Below, piece by piece: positions 35,978 through 45,916 of a stretch of DNA of 64,000 bases. The number at the start of each line of letters is the position of its first letter. The stretch's first letter is position 1. The stretch is from Actinomycetales bacterium (GTDB lineage Bacteria; Actinomycetota; Actinomycetes; Actinomycetales; Dermatophilaceae), in assembly GCA_016711095.1 (NCBI GenBank), contig JADJTP010000003.1, positions 124,001 to 188,000 of the forward strand. The letters run 5' to 3'. A program made the position numbers and the translations under genes. Below the pieces are notes generated by a model. The model did not search any database. It saw only the letters and a program-made list of their open reading frames with translations, and was not told where the DNA came from.

Positions 35978-37663
35978 TCAGCCTAGGAGTCGTCTTGCCG
36001 ACTGGGACCTACGTCCCACATGTCGAACGGCATGCGGAACCACCCCCTCGGCGCCGTGCGCCCCAGTCCGGGCTCGCCCGTCAGAGGTTGACGACGGCGA
36101 CGTCCACAGCACCAATCGCCGCGGCGATCCGGCCCGCGATCTCGGGGTGAGCCCTGAGTCGACGTTGAGGATCATCAGCGCCCGGTCACCACGATCGTCA
36201 CGGGCCACCTGCATCCCGCCGATGTTGATCCCGGTCTCGCCGAGCATTCCCCCGACCTGCCCGACTACGCCGGGCCGATCGGGATACGTGAAGACGGCGA
36301 AGTGATCCGACAGCGGCACCTCAAGGTCGTAGCCGTTGATCCCGACGAGCTTCTCGATCATCCGCGGCCCGGTGAGGGTGCCAGCCACCGAGACTTCGGT
36401 GCCGTCCTTGAGCCGGCCGTGCAACGTCGTGACGTTGCGGAAATCGCCGCTGGCCGAGTCCGTCGTCAGGGTGATGCCGACGCCCCGCGACTCCGCGATC
36501 ACCGGAGCGTTCACATAGGAGACCTGTCCTTCGACGACATCGGTGAACAGGCCCTTGAGCGCCGCAAGCTTCCAGATGCTCACATCGTGCTCGGTGATCT
36601 CGCCGCTGACGTCAAGGTGCAGGTGCAGCGGCACTCCCCCGGCGATGGCCGTGTAGACACGGCCCAGCTTTTCGACAAGGGCGATGCCCGGGCGAACCTC
36701 CTCGACGATGACCCCTCCCGAGACATTGACCGCGTCCGGGACGATCTCCCCGCTCAGAGCCAACCGGACCGACTTGGCGACGGCGACCCCGGCCTTCTCC
36801 TGGGCCTCCTCGGTCGAGGCGCCGAGATGTGGCGTGACGACGACCTTCTCGAACTCGAAGAGCGGAGAGTCGGTGCACGGCTCCTTGGCGAAGACGTCCA
36901 GCCCGGCGGCAGCCACCCGACCGTCGCGCAGCGCGTCGGCGAGCGCCGCTTCGTCGACGATGCCGCCCCGGGCCGCGTTGACGATGACGACGCTCGGCTT
37001 GACCTTGCTCAGCGCCTCCACCCCGATGAGGCCGACGGTCTCGGCGGTCTTGGGCAGGTGGACGGTGATGAAGTCCGACGTCGTGAGCAGCTCATCGAGC
37101 TCGACAAGGCGGGCGCCCAGTTGCACGGCCTTCGTAGGGGTGGTGTAGGGGTCGTAGGCGATGATGTCGACTCCGAAGCCCTTGAGCCGCTCGGCGACGA
37201 GGGCCCCGATCCGGCCGAGGCCGACGATGCCGACGGTCTTGTCGAGCAACTCGATGCCGCCATACCTGCTGCGCTTCCAGGCCCCGCCCTTGAGAGCCTG
37301 GCTGGCCGGCACGATGTTGCGAGCAGCAGCCAGCAGCAGCCCGACCGCGAGCTCCGCCGCCGAGGTGATATTCGATGTCGGGGCGTTGACGACCATCACA
37401 CCCGCTTGAGTTGCGGCCGGGACATCGACGTTGTCCAAGCCGACGCCGGCCCGCGCGATCACCTTGAGTTTGGTGCCCGCGGCGATGGCTTCGGCGTCCA
37501 TCTTCGTCGCCGACCGGATGAGCACGGCGTCTACATCGGCCAGTGCCGCCAGCAGCGCCGCCCGATCGGCTCCGTCACACGAGCGGATCTCGAAGTCAGG
37601 CCCGAGGGCATCGAGGGTCGCAGGTGAGAGCTCTTCAGCGATGAGGACCACTGGCTTGGTCAC
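35978..37663 (-). CDS. serA: D-3-phosphoglycerate dehydrogenase, frameshifted near the C-terminus
   Basis: First step of serine synthesis. NAD domain with [17 protein letters not shown], catalytic [11 protein letters not shown] and [13 protein letters not shown]; then the intervening domain and a C-terminal ACT domain ([17 protein letters not shown]). After ALMILNVDS the frame is lost: the conserved ending [20 protein letters not shown] is readable one frame away, with a stop at 36081. This implies one missing base near 36143-36147 (CCCC before GAG). The frame as given runs to 35978 with a foreign tail; a repaired gene would be 527 aa. GTG at 37663 with AAGGA upstream. Confidence 0.9.
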   Translation of the reverse strand: MTKPVVLIAEELSPATLDALGPDFEIRSCDGADRAALLAALADVDAVLIRSATKMDAEAIAAGTKLKVIARAGVGLDNVDVPAATQAGVMVVNAPTSNITSAAELAVGLLLAAARNIVPASQALKGGAWKRSRYGGIELLDKTVGIVGLGRIGALVAERLKGFGVDIIAYDPYTTPTKAVQLGARLVELDELLTTSDFITVHLPKTAETVGLIGVEALSKVKPSVVIVNAARGGIVDEAALADALRDGRVAAAGLDVFAKEPCTDSPLFEFEKVVVTPHLGASTEEAQEKAGVAVAKSVRLALSGEIVPDAVNVSGGVIVEEVRPGIALVEKLGRVYTAIAGGVPLHLHLDVSGEITEHDVSIWKLAALKGLFTDVVEGQVSYVNAPVIAESRGVGITLTTDSASGDFRNVTTLHGRLKDGTEVSVAGTLTGPRMIEKLVGINGYDLEVPLSDHFAVFTYPDRPGVVGQVGGMLGETGINIGGMQVARDDRGDRALMILNVDSGLTPRSRAGSPRRLVLWTSPSSTSDGRARTGAHGAEGVVPHAVRHVGRRSQSARRLLG

Positions 37664-37760
37664 GGGGGATTCCTTCGCGGCTGGCGCGACGGCATACGTG
37701 GCCGCCGACATGGAACGAATGCGGCACCACGGCGTGCCGGACCCAGTCTAGGACTCGACC

Positions 37761-38300
37761 TCAGCCAACCATCGGGTGGTGTTGCCCGGTCGGCGCAACC
37801 AGCCGTTCCAGCAATGACCTCAGGGTCCGCCGGTCGTGCACGCTGAGCGCTTCGAACCACCGCCCATCCAGGTGATGCTGGGCGTGGAACTCCCGTTCCA
37901 CCGATGCCCGCCCCGCTGGCGTCAGTCGGATCTCGACCAGGCGCCGGTCCCCGGTGCTGCCCCGAGCCCGAAGAATCATCCCCGCGGACTCCAGGCTTGC
38001 CAAGGCAGCGGAGATCGTCTGACGGCTGATCCCGAGGAGCCGGGTGAGGTCACGCGCTTGGAGGTGCTCGAAGATCCAGAGCATGTAGAGGACGCTGAAG
38101 GCCCGCAGGTGCTTGCCGCCTTCGTCGTGGGCCCGACTCTCGAACATTGCTCGGTGCCGGCCCGCCGCCCGCATGAGCGCGATCACGAGCCCAGCAATCT
38201 CAGTGTCAACGTGGCTGGTGCGCCGAGACGTGAGCTGCACGACGGTGTCGACCCAGGCGTCTTCTGGGGCACCCGCCACGGTCTCTTCTTCCCCGGACAT
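37761..38300 (-). CDS. MarR-family regulator (first of a pair)
   Basis: 179 aa. Winged helix with LTRLLGISRQTISAALASLE and the GSTGDRRLVEIRLTPAG wing. It lies 15 bp downstream of the wax ester synthase gene in the same direction. Similar in layout to the MarR gene on the other side of that gene (SRQTTSTVLATLESAGL); the two look like diverged paralogues. Confidence 0.9.
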   Translation of the reverse strand: MSGEEETVAGAPEDAWVDTVVQLTSRRTSHVDTEIAGLVIALMRAAGRHRAMFESRAHDEGGKHLRAFSVLYMLWIFEHLQARDLTRLLGISRQTISAALASLESAGMILRARGSTGDRRLVEIRLTPAGRASVEREFHAQHHLDGRWFEALSVHDRRTLRSLLERLVAPTGQHHPMVG

Positions 38301-38315
38301 CGTAGGTCCCGTCGT

Positions 38316-39854
38316 TCAGCCGGTGGTGTGGGCCGGCTGCGCGCCCGGCGGATCGGAAGCCTGCGCCTTCGCGGCGGCATACGTCTCGTCGAGCACGTCG
38401 TGCAGGTGACCGACGATCGGCCGAAGGTCGCCCACCTGCTCTGGTGCGCCCATGAAACCGAAGCACACGCGGTCGACATAGCTCTGCAGGGTGATGTTGA
38501 CGCCACCGCCGATCGACAAGAACGACGCCGGCCAGTAGCCCTTGACCCGGACACCGTCGATGAAGGTCGCGGCCCCCGGGCCGCGCACGTTGGAAACCAC
38601 GACGTTCCAGGGGCCACGCGAGAGGGCGTCGGGCATCTTGACCATGGCCCGGACCATCATGTTGAACATTGCCGACGGCATGAATCGGCTGGCCTCACGG
38701 ACCAGCCCGATCGGCAGGGCATCGAAGCTGCCCTTGGCCGCCTTGATCGCCGCGCTCGCCTCACGCACGCGAGCCAGCGGATCCTCCAGGTGCGTCGGCA
38801 ACGGCGCGAAGATCATGTGCACATAGTTGGCCCAGACGAGGGTCTCACCGCCGGTCCGCAGGGAAACGGGCACGCAGACCACCAACGGGGCATCGACCGG
38901 TATGCCGCGATCCTGCATGTACTTACGGAGGGCGCCCGCGCACACGCCCAGCACAACGTCGTTGATCGTGCCGCCAAGCAGCTTGCCGGTGTCGCGGAAC
39001 TCCGCCAGCGGCAGATCGGCGAAGACGAAGGTGCGCCGTGCTGACACGCGACCGTTGAAGGTCGTGCGAGGCGGGTTGAGGGTGGGGATGTAGGGCGCGA
39101 TCTCGGCCATGCCCCGCTCACGCAACGCGGGGTTCAGCAGGCGCTGGGCGGGCCCGGCCAGTTGCCCCGGCAGAGCGATCCGGAAGGGCAGACTGACCAC
39201 AGGCAACGGACCGGAGTCTCGCAGCTGCTGGGCGAGCCAGCCGACGAACTTCGCCTGGAAGCCCGCGAACTGCGCGGGCTTGGCTGCCACACCCGAGAGC
39301 TCGCGGAGGATCATCTCGATTGCCCCCCAGCGGGGCTGCTGGTGGGTCGAGTCACGAAGGCGCTCCAGAGGCTGCACGGGGTCATCGGAGAGGGCATCCC
39401 ACAGACGCGGCATCGACGAGCCGTCGATCACCAGGTGATGAATCCGCAGCAGATGGGCCACGCTGCCGTCCTGCAACCCGTGGACGACCGTGTAGTCCCA
39501 CAGCGGGCGGTCCGCAGGAAGGCTCGTCGACATGATCCGCGAGACCTCCTCGGCGAGTTGGTCATGCGTTCCCGGTGCGGGCAGGCTGATCTCGCGGATG
39601 TGCTCGAGAAGGTCGATCCGACCCGGCTGGCCGAGATAGTCGTGCTCAAGGCCGATCGGAACCTTCACGACCTGGCGGTGCAGCGGGGGCAGGAAGTCGA
39701 GGCGCTCGGCGAACCGATGACGCATGAACGCGGCATCAGGCACGGCCCGCTCACCTGCGGCTGGCTCGAACAGCACCAGCCCGCCGAGCATTCCGTTCGT
39801 CGATTCGGTGTCGAGCGACGAGAACATCACGTCGAGAGCGGTCAGCTGCTGCAT
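38316..39854 (-). CDS. Wax ester synthase/diacylglycerol acyltransferase (WS/DGAT)
   Basis: Makes triacylglycerols or wax esters as storage lipid. 512 aa. The catalytic HHLVIDG (HHxxxDG) motif lies near residue 139; the C-terminal domain has GGTINDVVLGVCAGALR and VVVSNVRGPG, characteristic of the family. The ATG has CCGGAGG upstream, and a MarR-type operator lies 12 bp before it. Confidence 0.93.
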   Translation of the reverse strand: MQQLTALDVMFSSLDTESTNGMLGGLVLFEPAAGERAVPDAAFMRHRFAERLDFLPPLHRQVVKVPIGLEHDYLGQPGRIDLLEHIREISLPAPGTHDQLAEEVSRIMSTSLPADRPLWDYTVVHGLQDGSVAHLLRIHHLVIDGSSMPRLWDALSDDPVQPLERLRDSTHQQPRWGAIEMILRELSGVAAKPAQFAGFQAKFVGWLAQQLRDSGPLPVVSLPFRIALPGQLAGPAQRLLNPALRERGMAEIAPYIPTLNPPRTTFNGRVSARRTFVFADLPLAEFRDTGKLLGGTINDVVLGVCAGALRKYMQDRGIPVDAPLVVCVPVSLRTGGETLVWANYVHMIFAPLPTHLEDPLARVREASAAIKAAKGSFDALPIGLVREASRFMPSAMFNMMVRAMVKMPDALSRGPWNVVVSNVRGPGAATFIDGVRVKGYWPASFLSIGGGVNITLQSYVDRVCFGFMGAPEQVGDLRPIVGHLHDVLDETYAAAKAQASDPPGAQPAHTTG

Positions 39855-39866
39855 CGGTGCCTCCGG

Positions 39867-39890
39867 AGACTGTCAGTCCTTTGACAGTCT
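39867..39890. promoter_or_regulatory. Perfect inverted repeat at the WS/DGAT promoter (likely MarR operator)
   Basis: AGACTGTCA - 6 nt - TGACAGTCT: 9-bp perfect arms, 12 bp upstream of the WS/DGAT start and 20 bp after the upstream marR stop. Confidence 0.75.
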
Positions 39891-39910
39891 AACGCACCCT
39901 CTGGACCCGG

Positions 39911-40549
39911 CTAACTCGCGTGTGTCTCGCCCTCGCCCGACTCGTCTGCTTCGCTGCCTTCGGCTGACCCGCCGCCGTCAAGGCCCTCGCCCAGCTGATG
40001 CATTCGCCCCAGGACCCGCTCGAGCATCCCGAGCAACTGGTCCTGCTCAGAGACGGTGAGTGCTGAAAACCATTGTTGTTCAAGGAGATTCTGGGCTCCG
40101 ATGACCTCGTCGACGGCCGCCCTCCCGGCGGCGGTGAGGCGCACCGAGACGAGTCGGCGGTCGGTGGTCGAGGTCTGTCGACGCGAGACCAGACCGGCCG
40201 ACTCAAGGGTGGCCAGCACGGTCGAGGTCGTCTGGCGACTGACCCCGGCGAACCGGGCGAGCCCGCGAGCCTCGACCGGCTCGGTCAGCCAGATCATGAA
40301 GAGCACCCTGAACCCGCTGAAGCTCCACCCCCGCGCCCGGTGCACGAGGCGTTCCGACTCGAGCTGGTGGGCGGCGGCGATCCGGCTCAAGGCCAGGCTG
40401 AGCGCGATCGCCCTCGGGTCGATGTCGGGACGGCGCTCGCGGGTGGTCCGCACGGCCCGTGACCGGAACTCGGCCCCCGGCGCGAGCGGGTCCAGCTCGA
40501 TGGTCCGTTCGGACGTTGGGGCCTCCGCCGCGCGCGAGCGCTTGCCCAT
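39911..40549 (-). CDS. MarR-family regulator (second of a pair)
   Basis: 212 aa with an extended N-terminus and an acidic C-terminal tail (GSEADESGEGETHAS). DNA-binding helix FAGVSRQTTSTVLATLESAG and wing TDRRLVSVRLTAAG. GGAGG lies 6 nt before the ATG. Its stop is 57 bp from the WS/DGAT start, with a perfect palindrome between, so it probably controls that gene. Confidence 0.9.
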   Translation of the reverse strand: MGKRSRAAEAPTSERTIELDPLAPGAEFRSRAVRTTRERRPDIDPRAIALSLALSRIAAAHQLESERLVHRARGWSFSGFRVLFMIWLTEPVEARGLARFAGVSRQTTSTVLATLESAGLVSRRQTSTTDRRLVSVRLTAAGRAAVDEVIGAQNLLEQQWFSALTVSEQDQLLGMLERVLGRMHQLGEGLDGGGSAEGSEADESGEGETHAS

Positions 40550-40630
40550 CGGTGGCCTCCGTTCTGCGGTAGTGATCTCGGCCCAACCCTACCGATCGAC
40601 CAGGCCCGGGTCCGGCGGGGCTGCCGGCCC

Positions 40631-41134
40631 TCAGCCGTCCGAGCGACCGGAGGATTCGATGTCGAGCCCGGCATAGGGGAGGGTTCGCTCCATCCGCCGC
40701 CTCGCGATCCGGGTTGCGACGACGACCACCCCCACCGCCCCCGCCAGAGCCAACGCCGCCGGCCAGGGGTTGTCCCCGACCCAGGCTCCGAGCACAGCGA
40801 ACCCGATCGTCGAGTAGATGGCAGCCCAGGCGAGCGCACCGATGACGACACCGATTTCATAGCGCCACAAGGGCATCCGAAGCACCCCGGCAGCAAAGTT
40901 GATCGCCGTCTGAACGCCGACGGTCAGGAATGAGAGAGCCACCGCCGGGATGCCGAAGCGGGCCACGAGCGTTTCGGCGCGGCGCACCATCGGTCGTTGC
41001 AGACGCCGCGCCGCGCGAGTGTTCTCCCCACCGCGGCGAGCCGCGCGCCCGAGCCAATAGGTCGCGTTGGCTCGCACCATGACGCCGAGGAAGAACACGA
41101 CATAGACGACGGGGTAGGGCAGGTTGTCGAACAC
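40631..41134 (-). CDS. DedA/VTT-domain membrane protein
   Basis: 167 aa, shorter than typical DedA proteins (about 200). Four to five membrane segments, with RFGIPAVALSFLTVGVQTAIN and AAGVLRMPLWRYEIGVVIGA matching the VTT core. The family moves lipid carriers across the membrane. GTG start with GGGAGAGG upstream. Confidence 0.82.
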   Translation of the reverse strand: MFDNLPYPVVYVVFFLGVMVRANATYWLGRAARRGGENTRAARRLQRPMVRRAETLVARFGIPAVALSFLTVGVQTAINFAAGVLRMPLWRYEIGVVIGALAWAAIYSTIGFAVLGAWVGDNPWPAALALAGAVGVVVVATRIARRRMERTLPYAGLDIESSGRSDG

Positions 41135-41224
41135 TCACGCCTCTCCCGATATGCAGGCCTGCGCACTCCGCTGGTGCGGACCCGAGCACCCAGGGTAACC
41201 CGGCAGTGCAGGGGTCCCGGCAGC

Positions 41225-42253
41225 TCAGCGAGCGGCACTGCCCTCGGTGTAGTCGCTGTCGGTGTCCTTGATCCAGCTCATGAGCTTGCGCAGCTCTCGG
41301 CCGGTCTGCTCGATCGGGTGCTGGGCGCCCTTCTCGCGCAACGACGTGAACTCCGGGGCGCCGGCGTCCTGGTCGGCGATGAAGCGCCGGGCGAACGCGC
41401 CGCCTTGGATGTCCGCGAGCACGGCGCGCATGTTCTCCTTGACGCTCGGGTCGATGACCCGTGGGCCGGACACGTAATCACCGTATTCGGCCGTGTCGGA
41501 GACCGACCAACGCTGTTTGGCGATGCCACCCTCGACCATGAGGTCAACGATGAGCTTGAGCTCGTGCAGGCACTCGAAATACGCGACCTCGGGTTGATAG
41601 CCGGCCTCGACGAGGGTCTCGAAGCCATACATGACCAGTTGTGAGGCCCCACCACACAGCACGGCCTGCTCGCCGAAAAGGTCGGTCTCGCATTCCTCGG
41701 TGAAGGTGGTCTTGATGCCGCCCGCGCGCAGTCCGCCGATCGCCTTGGCATAGGACTTGGCGATGTCCCAGGCCCGGCCGGAGGGGTCTTGCTCGACGCA
41801 GACGAGCACCGGTACCCCGCGCCCGTCGGTGAACTCGCGGCGCACGAGGTGGCCGGGACCCTTGGGGGCCACCATCATGACGTCGGAGCCGGCCTCGGGT
41901 TGGATGTAGCCGAAGCGGATGTTGAAGCCGTGTCCGAAGAGCAGCCCGGCGCCATCCTTGAGGTGAGGCTTGATGTCCTGGCTGTAGACGTGCCGCTGCA
42001 CCTGGTCGGGGGTGAGGATGACCACGAGGTCGGCCTGCTTGACTGCATCGGCGACGGCGAGGACCGGCAGCCCCTCGGCCTCGGCCTTGGCCCGGCTGCG
42101 GCTGCCCTCGGCAAGCCCGACTCGGACGTCGACGCCCGAGTCGCGCAGGTTGAGCGCGTGGGCGTGGCCCTGGCTGCCGTAGCCGATGACGGCCACCTTG
42201 AGCCCCTGGATGATCGAGAGGTCGGCGTCGTCGTCGTAGATCATGTCGGCCAT
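41225..42253 (-). CDS. ilvC: Ketol-acid reductoisomerase
   Basis: Second step of Val/Ile synthesis. 342 aa, class [45 protein letters not shown] and metal ligands in [13 protein letters not shown]. The ATG at 42253 has AAGGAG 7-8 nt upstream. Part of the ilvB-ilvN-ilvC operon. Confidence 0.97.
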   Translation of the reverse strand: MADMIYDDDADLSIIQGLKVAVIGYGSQGHAHALNLRDSGVDVRVGLAEGSRSRAKAEAEGLPVLAVADAVKQADLVVILTPDQVQRHVYSQDIKPHLKDGAGLLFGHGFNIRFGYIQPEAGSDVMMVAPKGPGHLVRREFTDGRGVPVLVCVEQDPSGRAWDIAKSYAKAIGGLRAGGIKTTFTEECETDLFGEQAVLCGGASQLVMYGFETLVEAGYQPEVAYFECLHELKLIVDLMVEGGIAKQRWSVSDTAEYGDYVSGPRVIDPSVKENMRAVLADIQGGAFARRFIADQDAGAPEFTSLREKGAQHPIEQTGRELRKLMSWIKDTDSDYTEGSAAR

Positions 42254-42319
42254 CAGGGCCACTCCTTCAAAGGGGTCAGATCCAATGCGGATGCTGGGGA
42301 TGAGCGTATGCCGCGCAGG

Positions 42320-42832
42320 CTAGGCGCTGCGCAGGGCCCGGTCGGTGATCGAGCGCGGACCGCGGCCCACGGCGACGATCCCCGACTGGACGAGCTCGCG
42401 GATGCCGAAGGGTTCGAGCACCCCGAGCAGGGCCTGGATCTTCTCGACCTTGCCGGTCGCTTCGATGGTGAGGCTGTCGGAGGCGACGTCGATGACCTTG
42501 GCCCGGAACAGCTCTGCGGTCTCGACGATGTGCGACCGATTGGCCGCGTCGGCGCGGACCTTCACCAGGACGATCTGGCGCTGGACCGATGCGTTCGGCT
42601 CAAGCTCGACAACCTTGAGCACCTCGATGAGCTTGTTGAGTTGCTTGGTCACCTGCTCGAGCGGAAGCTCATCGACATCCACGACCACCGTCATCCGCGA
42701 GATGTCGGGGTGTTCGGTCGGGCCGACGGCGAGGCTGTCGATGTTGAACCCGCGGCGGGAAAAGAGCGCGGCGATCCGAGCAAGCACGCCGGGCTTGTTC
42801 TCGACGAGGACGGACAGGGTGTTCTTGGCCAT
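42320..42832 (-). CDS. ilvN: Acetolactate synthase small (regulatory) subunit
   Basis: 170 aa. N-terminal ACT domain (TLSVLVENKPGVLARIAALF; RGFNIDSLAVGPTEHPDISR) binds valine for feedback inhibition; a C-terminal domain follows. Lies 35 bp after ilvB and 66 bp before ilvC. Confidence 0.96.
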   Translation of the reverse strand: MAKNTLSVLVENKPGVLARIAALFSRRGFNIDSLAVGPTEHPDISRMTVVVDVDELPLEQVTKQLNKLIEVLKVVELEPNASVQRQIVLVKVRADAANRSHIVETAELFRAKVIDVASDSLTIEATGKVEKIQALLGVLEPFGIRELVQSGIVAVGRGPRSITDRALRSA

Positions 42833-42867
42833 GGTGGTGACGCTTTCTCTGTGCTCTGGAGCCCGGC

Positions 42868-44742
42868 TCAGTCTTCGCGCTCCCACAGGGGGGCTCCCCC
42901 GCGGGCAATCTGGATCTTGTCGTTGCTCACGCCGGCGGGCACCATCGGCCACACCATGGCATCGCGGTGCACGACGAAGTCGATGACGACCGGCCGGTCG
43001 TTGATGTCCAAGGCCCGCTGGATCGCAGCGTCGACCTCATCCACGGCCTCGACCCGAATGCCTTCGCAGCCATAGGCGTCGGCGAGCTTGACGAAGTCGG
43101 GCACCCGCACCTTGTTGTGGCTGGTGTGCAGGTCGGTGTTGGAATAGCGCTCGTTGTAGAACAGCGTCTGCCACTGGCGGACCATGCCCAGGCTGGAGTT
43201 GTTGATGATCGCGACCTTGATCGGAATGTCGTTGATGACACAGGTCGCCAGCTCCTGGTTGGTCATCTGGAAACAGCCGTCGCCGTCGATGGACCACACG
43301 GTCCGGTGCGGCTCGGCGACCTTGGCACCCATCGCGGCAGGCACCGAGAAGCCCATCGTCCCGAGACCTCCGGAGTTGATCCAGGAGTTGGGCCGGGAGT
43401 ACTGGATGAACTGGGCCGCCCACATCTGGTGCTGGCCGACGCCGGCGACGTAGGTCGCCTCGGGCCCGGACAGGGCGCCGATGCGCTCGATGACATATTG
43501 CGGCGACACGCCGTCCTCGGCCGGGGTGTAGCCGACCGGGTAGGTCGCCTTCCAGTCCGCGACGGTCGCCTGCCAGTCGTCGTATGCCGCCGCGCCCGAC
43601 GCGGCCTGCTCGGCCGTGATGACCTCGATGAGCTCGGCGATGACGTCCCTGCAGTCCCCGACGATCGGCACGTCGGCCAACCGGTTCTTGGAGATCTCGG
43701 CCGGATCGATGTCGGCGTGGATCACCTTGGCGTGCGGGGCGAAGGTCGACAGCAGGCCGGTCACGCGGTCATCGAACCGGGCCCCCAGAGCGATGAGCAG
43801 GTCAGCCTTCTGCAGCCCGGTGACGGCCGCGACCGAACCGTGCATGCCGGGCATCCCGAGGTGCAGGGGGTGGCTGTCGGGGACCGCTCCTCGGGCCATC
43901 AAGGTGGTGACCAGTGGGATCTGGGTGAGCTCGACAAGCTGACGCAGTTGCTCGCTGGCGCGAGCCCGGATGACGCCGCCACCGATGTAGAAGATCGGGC
44001 GGCGGGCTGCGGCCATCAGGCGAGCGGCCTCGCGGATCTGCTTGCCGTGCGGACGGGCGACCGGGCGATAGCCGGGGAGGTCGATCTGCGGTGGCCAGCT
44101 GAAGGTCGTTTGCCGAACGAGGGCGTCCTTACTGATGTCGACCAGGACGGGGCCGGGGCGTCCGGTGCCGGCGATGTGGAATGCCTCGGCGATGGCGCGG
44201 GGGATGTCGTCGGGGTTCGTCACGAGGTAGTTGTGCTTGGTGACCGGCATCGTGATGCCGCGGATGTCGGCCTCCTGGAAGGCGTCCGTGCCGATCGCAG
44301 CGCTGGGCACTTGTCCGGTGATGGCGACGATGGGCACCGAGTCCATGTGGGCATCGGCCAGAGCGGTGACAAGGTTGGTCGCGCCCGGACCCGAGGTGGC
44401 CATGCACACCCCGACGCGGCCGGTGGCTGCGGCATACCCCTCAGCGGCGTGGCCGGCTCCCTGCTCGTGGCGAACGAGGATGTGGCGGACCGTCGGGGAG
44501 TCCATGAGCGGGTCGTAGGCAGGCAGGATCGCACCGCCCGGGATGCCGAAGACCGTGTCGACGCCGACGGCCTCGAGAGACTTGACGAGCGACTGGGCGC
44601 CTGTGCAGGTCAGCGGGGCATTGGTCGATGCGGGCGTCTGGATCGCCTTGGCCGTTGCGCTCGAGCGCGAGCGCGCCTGAGCGGCGAGGACGGCCGGCGA
44701 TGCCTTGTCGTGCGTCAGGCTGTCGGTCACGGTGGTCACCAC
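42868..44742 (-). CDS. ilvB: Acetolactate synthase large subunit
   Basis: ThDP-dependent enzyme joining pyruvate units (or pyruvate and 2-ketobutyrate). About 624 aa with a roughly 45-residue Ala/Ser/Thr-rich N-terminal extension. [32 protein letters not shown] (catalytic Glu), and the ThDP motif [14 protein letters not shown]...NN are present. Several GTG starts lie close together (44742, 44739, 44730). An attenuator leader lies upstream. Confidence 0.97.
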   Translation of the reverse strand: MVTTVTDSLTHDKASPAVLAAQARSRSSATAKAIQTPASTNAPLTCTGAQSLVKSLEAVGVDTVFGIPGGAILPAYDPLMDSPTVRHILVRHEQGAGHAAEGYAAATGRVGVCMATSGPGATNLVTALADAHMDSVPIVAITGQVPSAAIGTDAFQEADIRGITMPVTKHNYLVTNPDDIPRAIAEAFHIAGTGRPGPVLVDISKDALVRQTTFSWPPQIDLPGYRPVARPHGKQIREAARLMAAARRPIFYIGGGVIRARASEQLRQLVELTQIPLVTTLMARGAVPDSHPLHLGMPGMHGSVAAVTGLQKADLLIALGARFDDRVTGLLSTFAPHAKVIHADIDPAEISKNRLADVPIVGDCRDVIAELIEVITAEQAASGAAAYDDWQATVADWKATYPVGYTPAEDGVSPQYVIERIGALSGPEATYVAGVGQHQMWAAQFIQYSRPNSWINSGGLGTMGFSVPAAMGAKVAEPHRTVWSIDGDGCFQMTNQELATCVINDIPIKVAIINNSSLGMVRQWQTLFYNERYSNTDLHTSHNKVRVPDFVKLADAYGCEGIRVEAVDEVDAAIQRALDINDRPVVIDFVVHRDAMVWPMVPAGVSNDKIQIARGGAPLWERED

Positions 44743-44873
44743 TTCTTCGTTGCGTCGGTCGTGCGGGGGTCGTGCTGGGGTCGTGCTGGGTCGTGCTTTG
44801 TTCTGTGCTGGGTCGTTCTCAGGGTCAGGCTGTGCTCATGATCTCAGTCGCCGGCGCGGAGTGCTGCGGCCAC

Positions 44874-44910
44874 GAAAAAGCCCTTCGGTCCACGGGCGGG
44901 ACGGAAGGGC
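44874..44910 (-). terminator. Attenuator terminator of ilvB
   Basis: Minus-strand GCCCTTC and GAAGGGC with a 17-nt loop (44880-44910), followed by TTTTT (44875-44879), about 130 bp before the ilvB start and 22 bp after the leader stop. The loop has further complementary sequence (GGT/ACC), so alternative pairing is likely. Confidence 0.8.
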
Positions 44911-44931
44911 GCGCGCGTGACGTCAGTGGTG

Positions 44932-44967
44932 TCACACGCGCCGGATAACTACGAGGACCTGGCTCAT
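44932..44967 (-). CDS. Leader peptide of the ilvB operon
   Basis: ATG start, 11 codons, reading MSQVLVVIRRV. The run Val-Leu-Val-Val-Ile is a textbook branched-chain attenuation leader. A TTGACA-like hexamer (44998-45003) lies 31 bp upstream and may be the -35 box; no clear -10 was seen. Confidence 0.82.
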   Translation of the reverse strand: MSQVLVVIRRV

Positions 44968-45055
44968 GCCCCCACCGTCTCCCCACCGTTGCTGAGCTGT
45001 CAATGCGACGCGGGAGCCGTCTCACCATCCGGTCGGTGATGTCCACTACTGACGG

Positions 45056-45850
45056 TCAATAGCGCATCCGCACCGACAGGCAGGTGACGCAGCCTTCGAG
45101 CTTCTCGAACTCGCTGATGTCGGCGGTGACGACGGTAAGGCCCCGGCCCACAAGCAGGTCCGCGGTCAGCGGCGCCGAGGCCGCCATGAGCACGGTGTGT
45201 TGGCCGAGCAGCACGACGTGGGCTCCGGTGGGCTCTGGAACGTCGAGGACCGCCGGCCAGCCGCTCCAGGAGGTGACCGGCGACGGCATACCGAGGATTG
45301 TGCCGTCGGGCAGGGCGGTGACCAGGGACTTCAGGTGCAGCGCTCCGAGCAGGGGGACCGCCTCGACCGGGACTGCCCGGGAGGCGAGCAGCTCAGCGAG
45401 CTGGGCGATGCCTGCAGCGTCGCTGCGCCCGAGCGGGGTGCCGTCCGCGGCGGTGCCGGCGTCGCCGACCCAGACCCGCCCCCCGTGTTTGAGAACGTCG
45501 CCGCCGTCGAGGGTTCCCGGAGCTTCGATCCGGGCCAGGTGGTAGCCGTATTCAGCGAGGATCTTAGGCAGCCCGGCCCGCTCGGTTCGCCGCTGAGGCG
45601 CCCCTGAGCGACACAGGACGGCGAGATCGCCATAGACGAAGACCGGGTCCTCGACGAACACCCCGTCGGGGCAGTCGTCTGCGGGCGGTGCCTGGACGAC
45701 CGTCCAGCCGTGGGCCACCAGCAGCGTGGCGTAGTCACGCCATTGCCGGCGGGCCAAGGCGAGATCGATCGGGGCGCGGTCGATGTGCGTGACTAGGCCC
45801 TCGGCAAGGCGGGGAGACGGTCGACGCATCAGGGCCAGACGTCGCAGCAC
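45056..45850 (-). CDS. Dimethylarginine dimethylaminohydrolase (DDAH) family protein
   Basis: 264 aa, amidinotransferase fold. LARRQWRDYATLL, FVEDPVFVYGDLAVLCRSG (Glu-Asp substrate site), EAPGTLDGGDVL, LHLKSLVTAL (His) and a C-terminal catalytic Cys in EGCVTCLSVR. Substrate could be dimethylarginine or a related guanidino compound. The GTG at 45850 keeps the first strand (LALMRRPS); ATG 45829 would cut it. Confidence 0.87.
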   Translation of the reverse strand: MLRRLALMRRPSPRLAEGLVTHIDRAPIDLALARRQWRDYATLLVAHGWTVVQAPPADDCPDGVFVEDPVFVYGDLAVLCRSGAPQRRTERAGLPKILAEYGYHLARIEAPGTLDGGDVLKHGGRVWVGDAGTAADGTPLGRSDAAGIAQLAELLASRAVPVEAVPLLGALHLKSLVTALPDGTILGMPSPVTSWSGWPAVLDVPEPTGAHVVLLGQHTVLMAASAPLTADLLVGRGLTVVTADISEFEKLEGCVTCLSVRMRY

Positions 45851-45916
45851 GGGTCCAGTCTGCCCGGTTCGCCCCGCGCCAGGGCTTCGGGGCGTTCGGT
45901 GCCGCCCAACTGGTGC

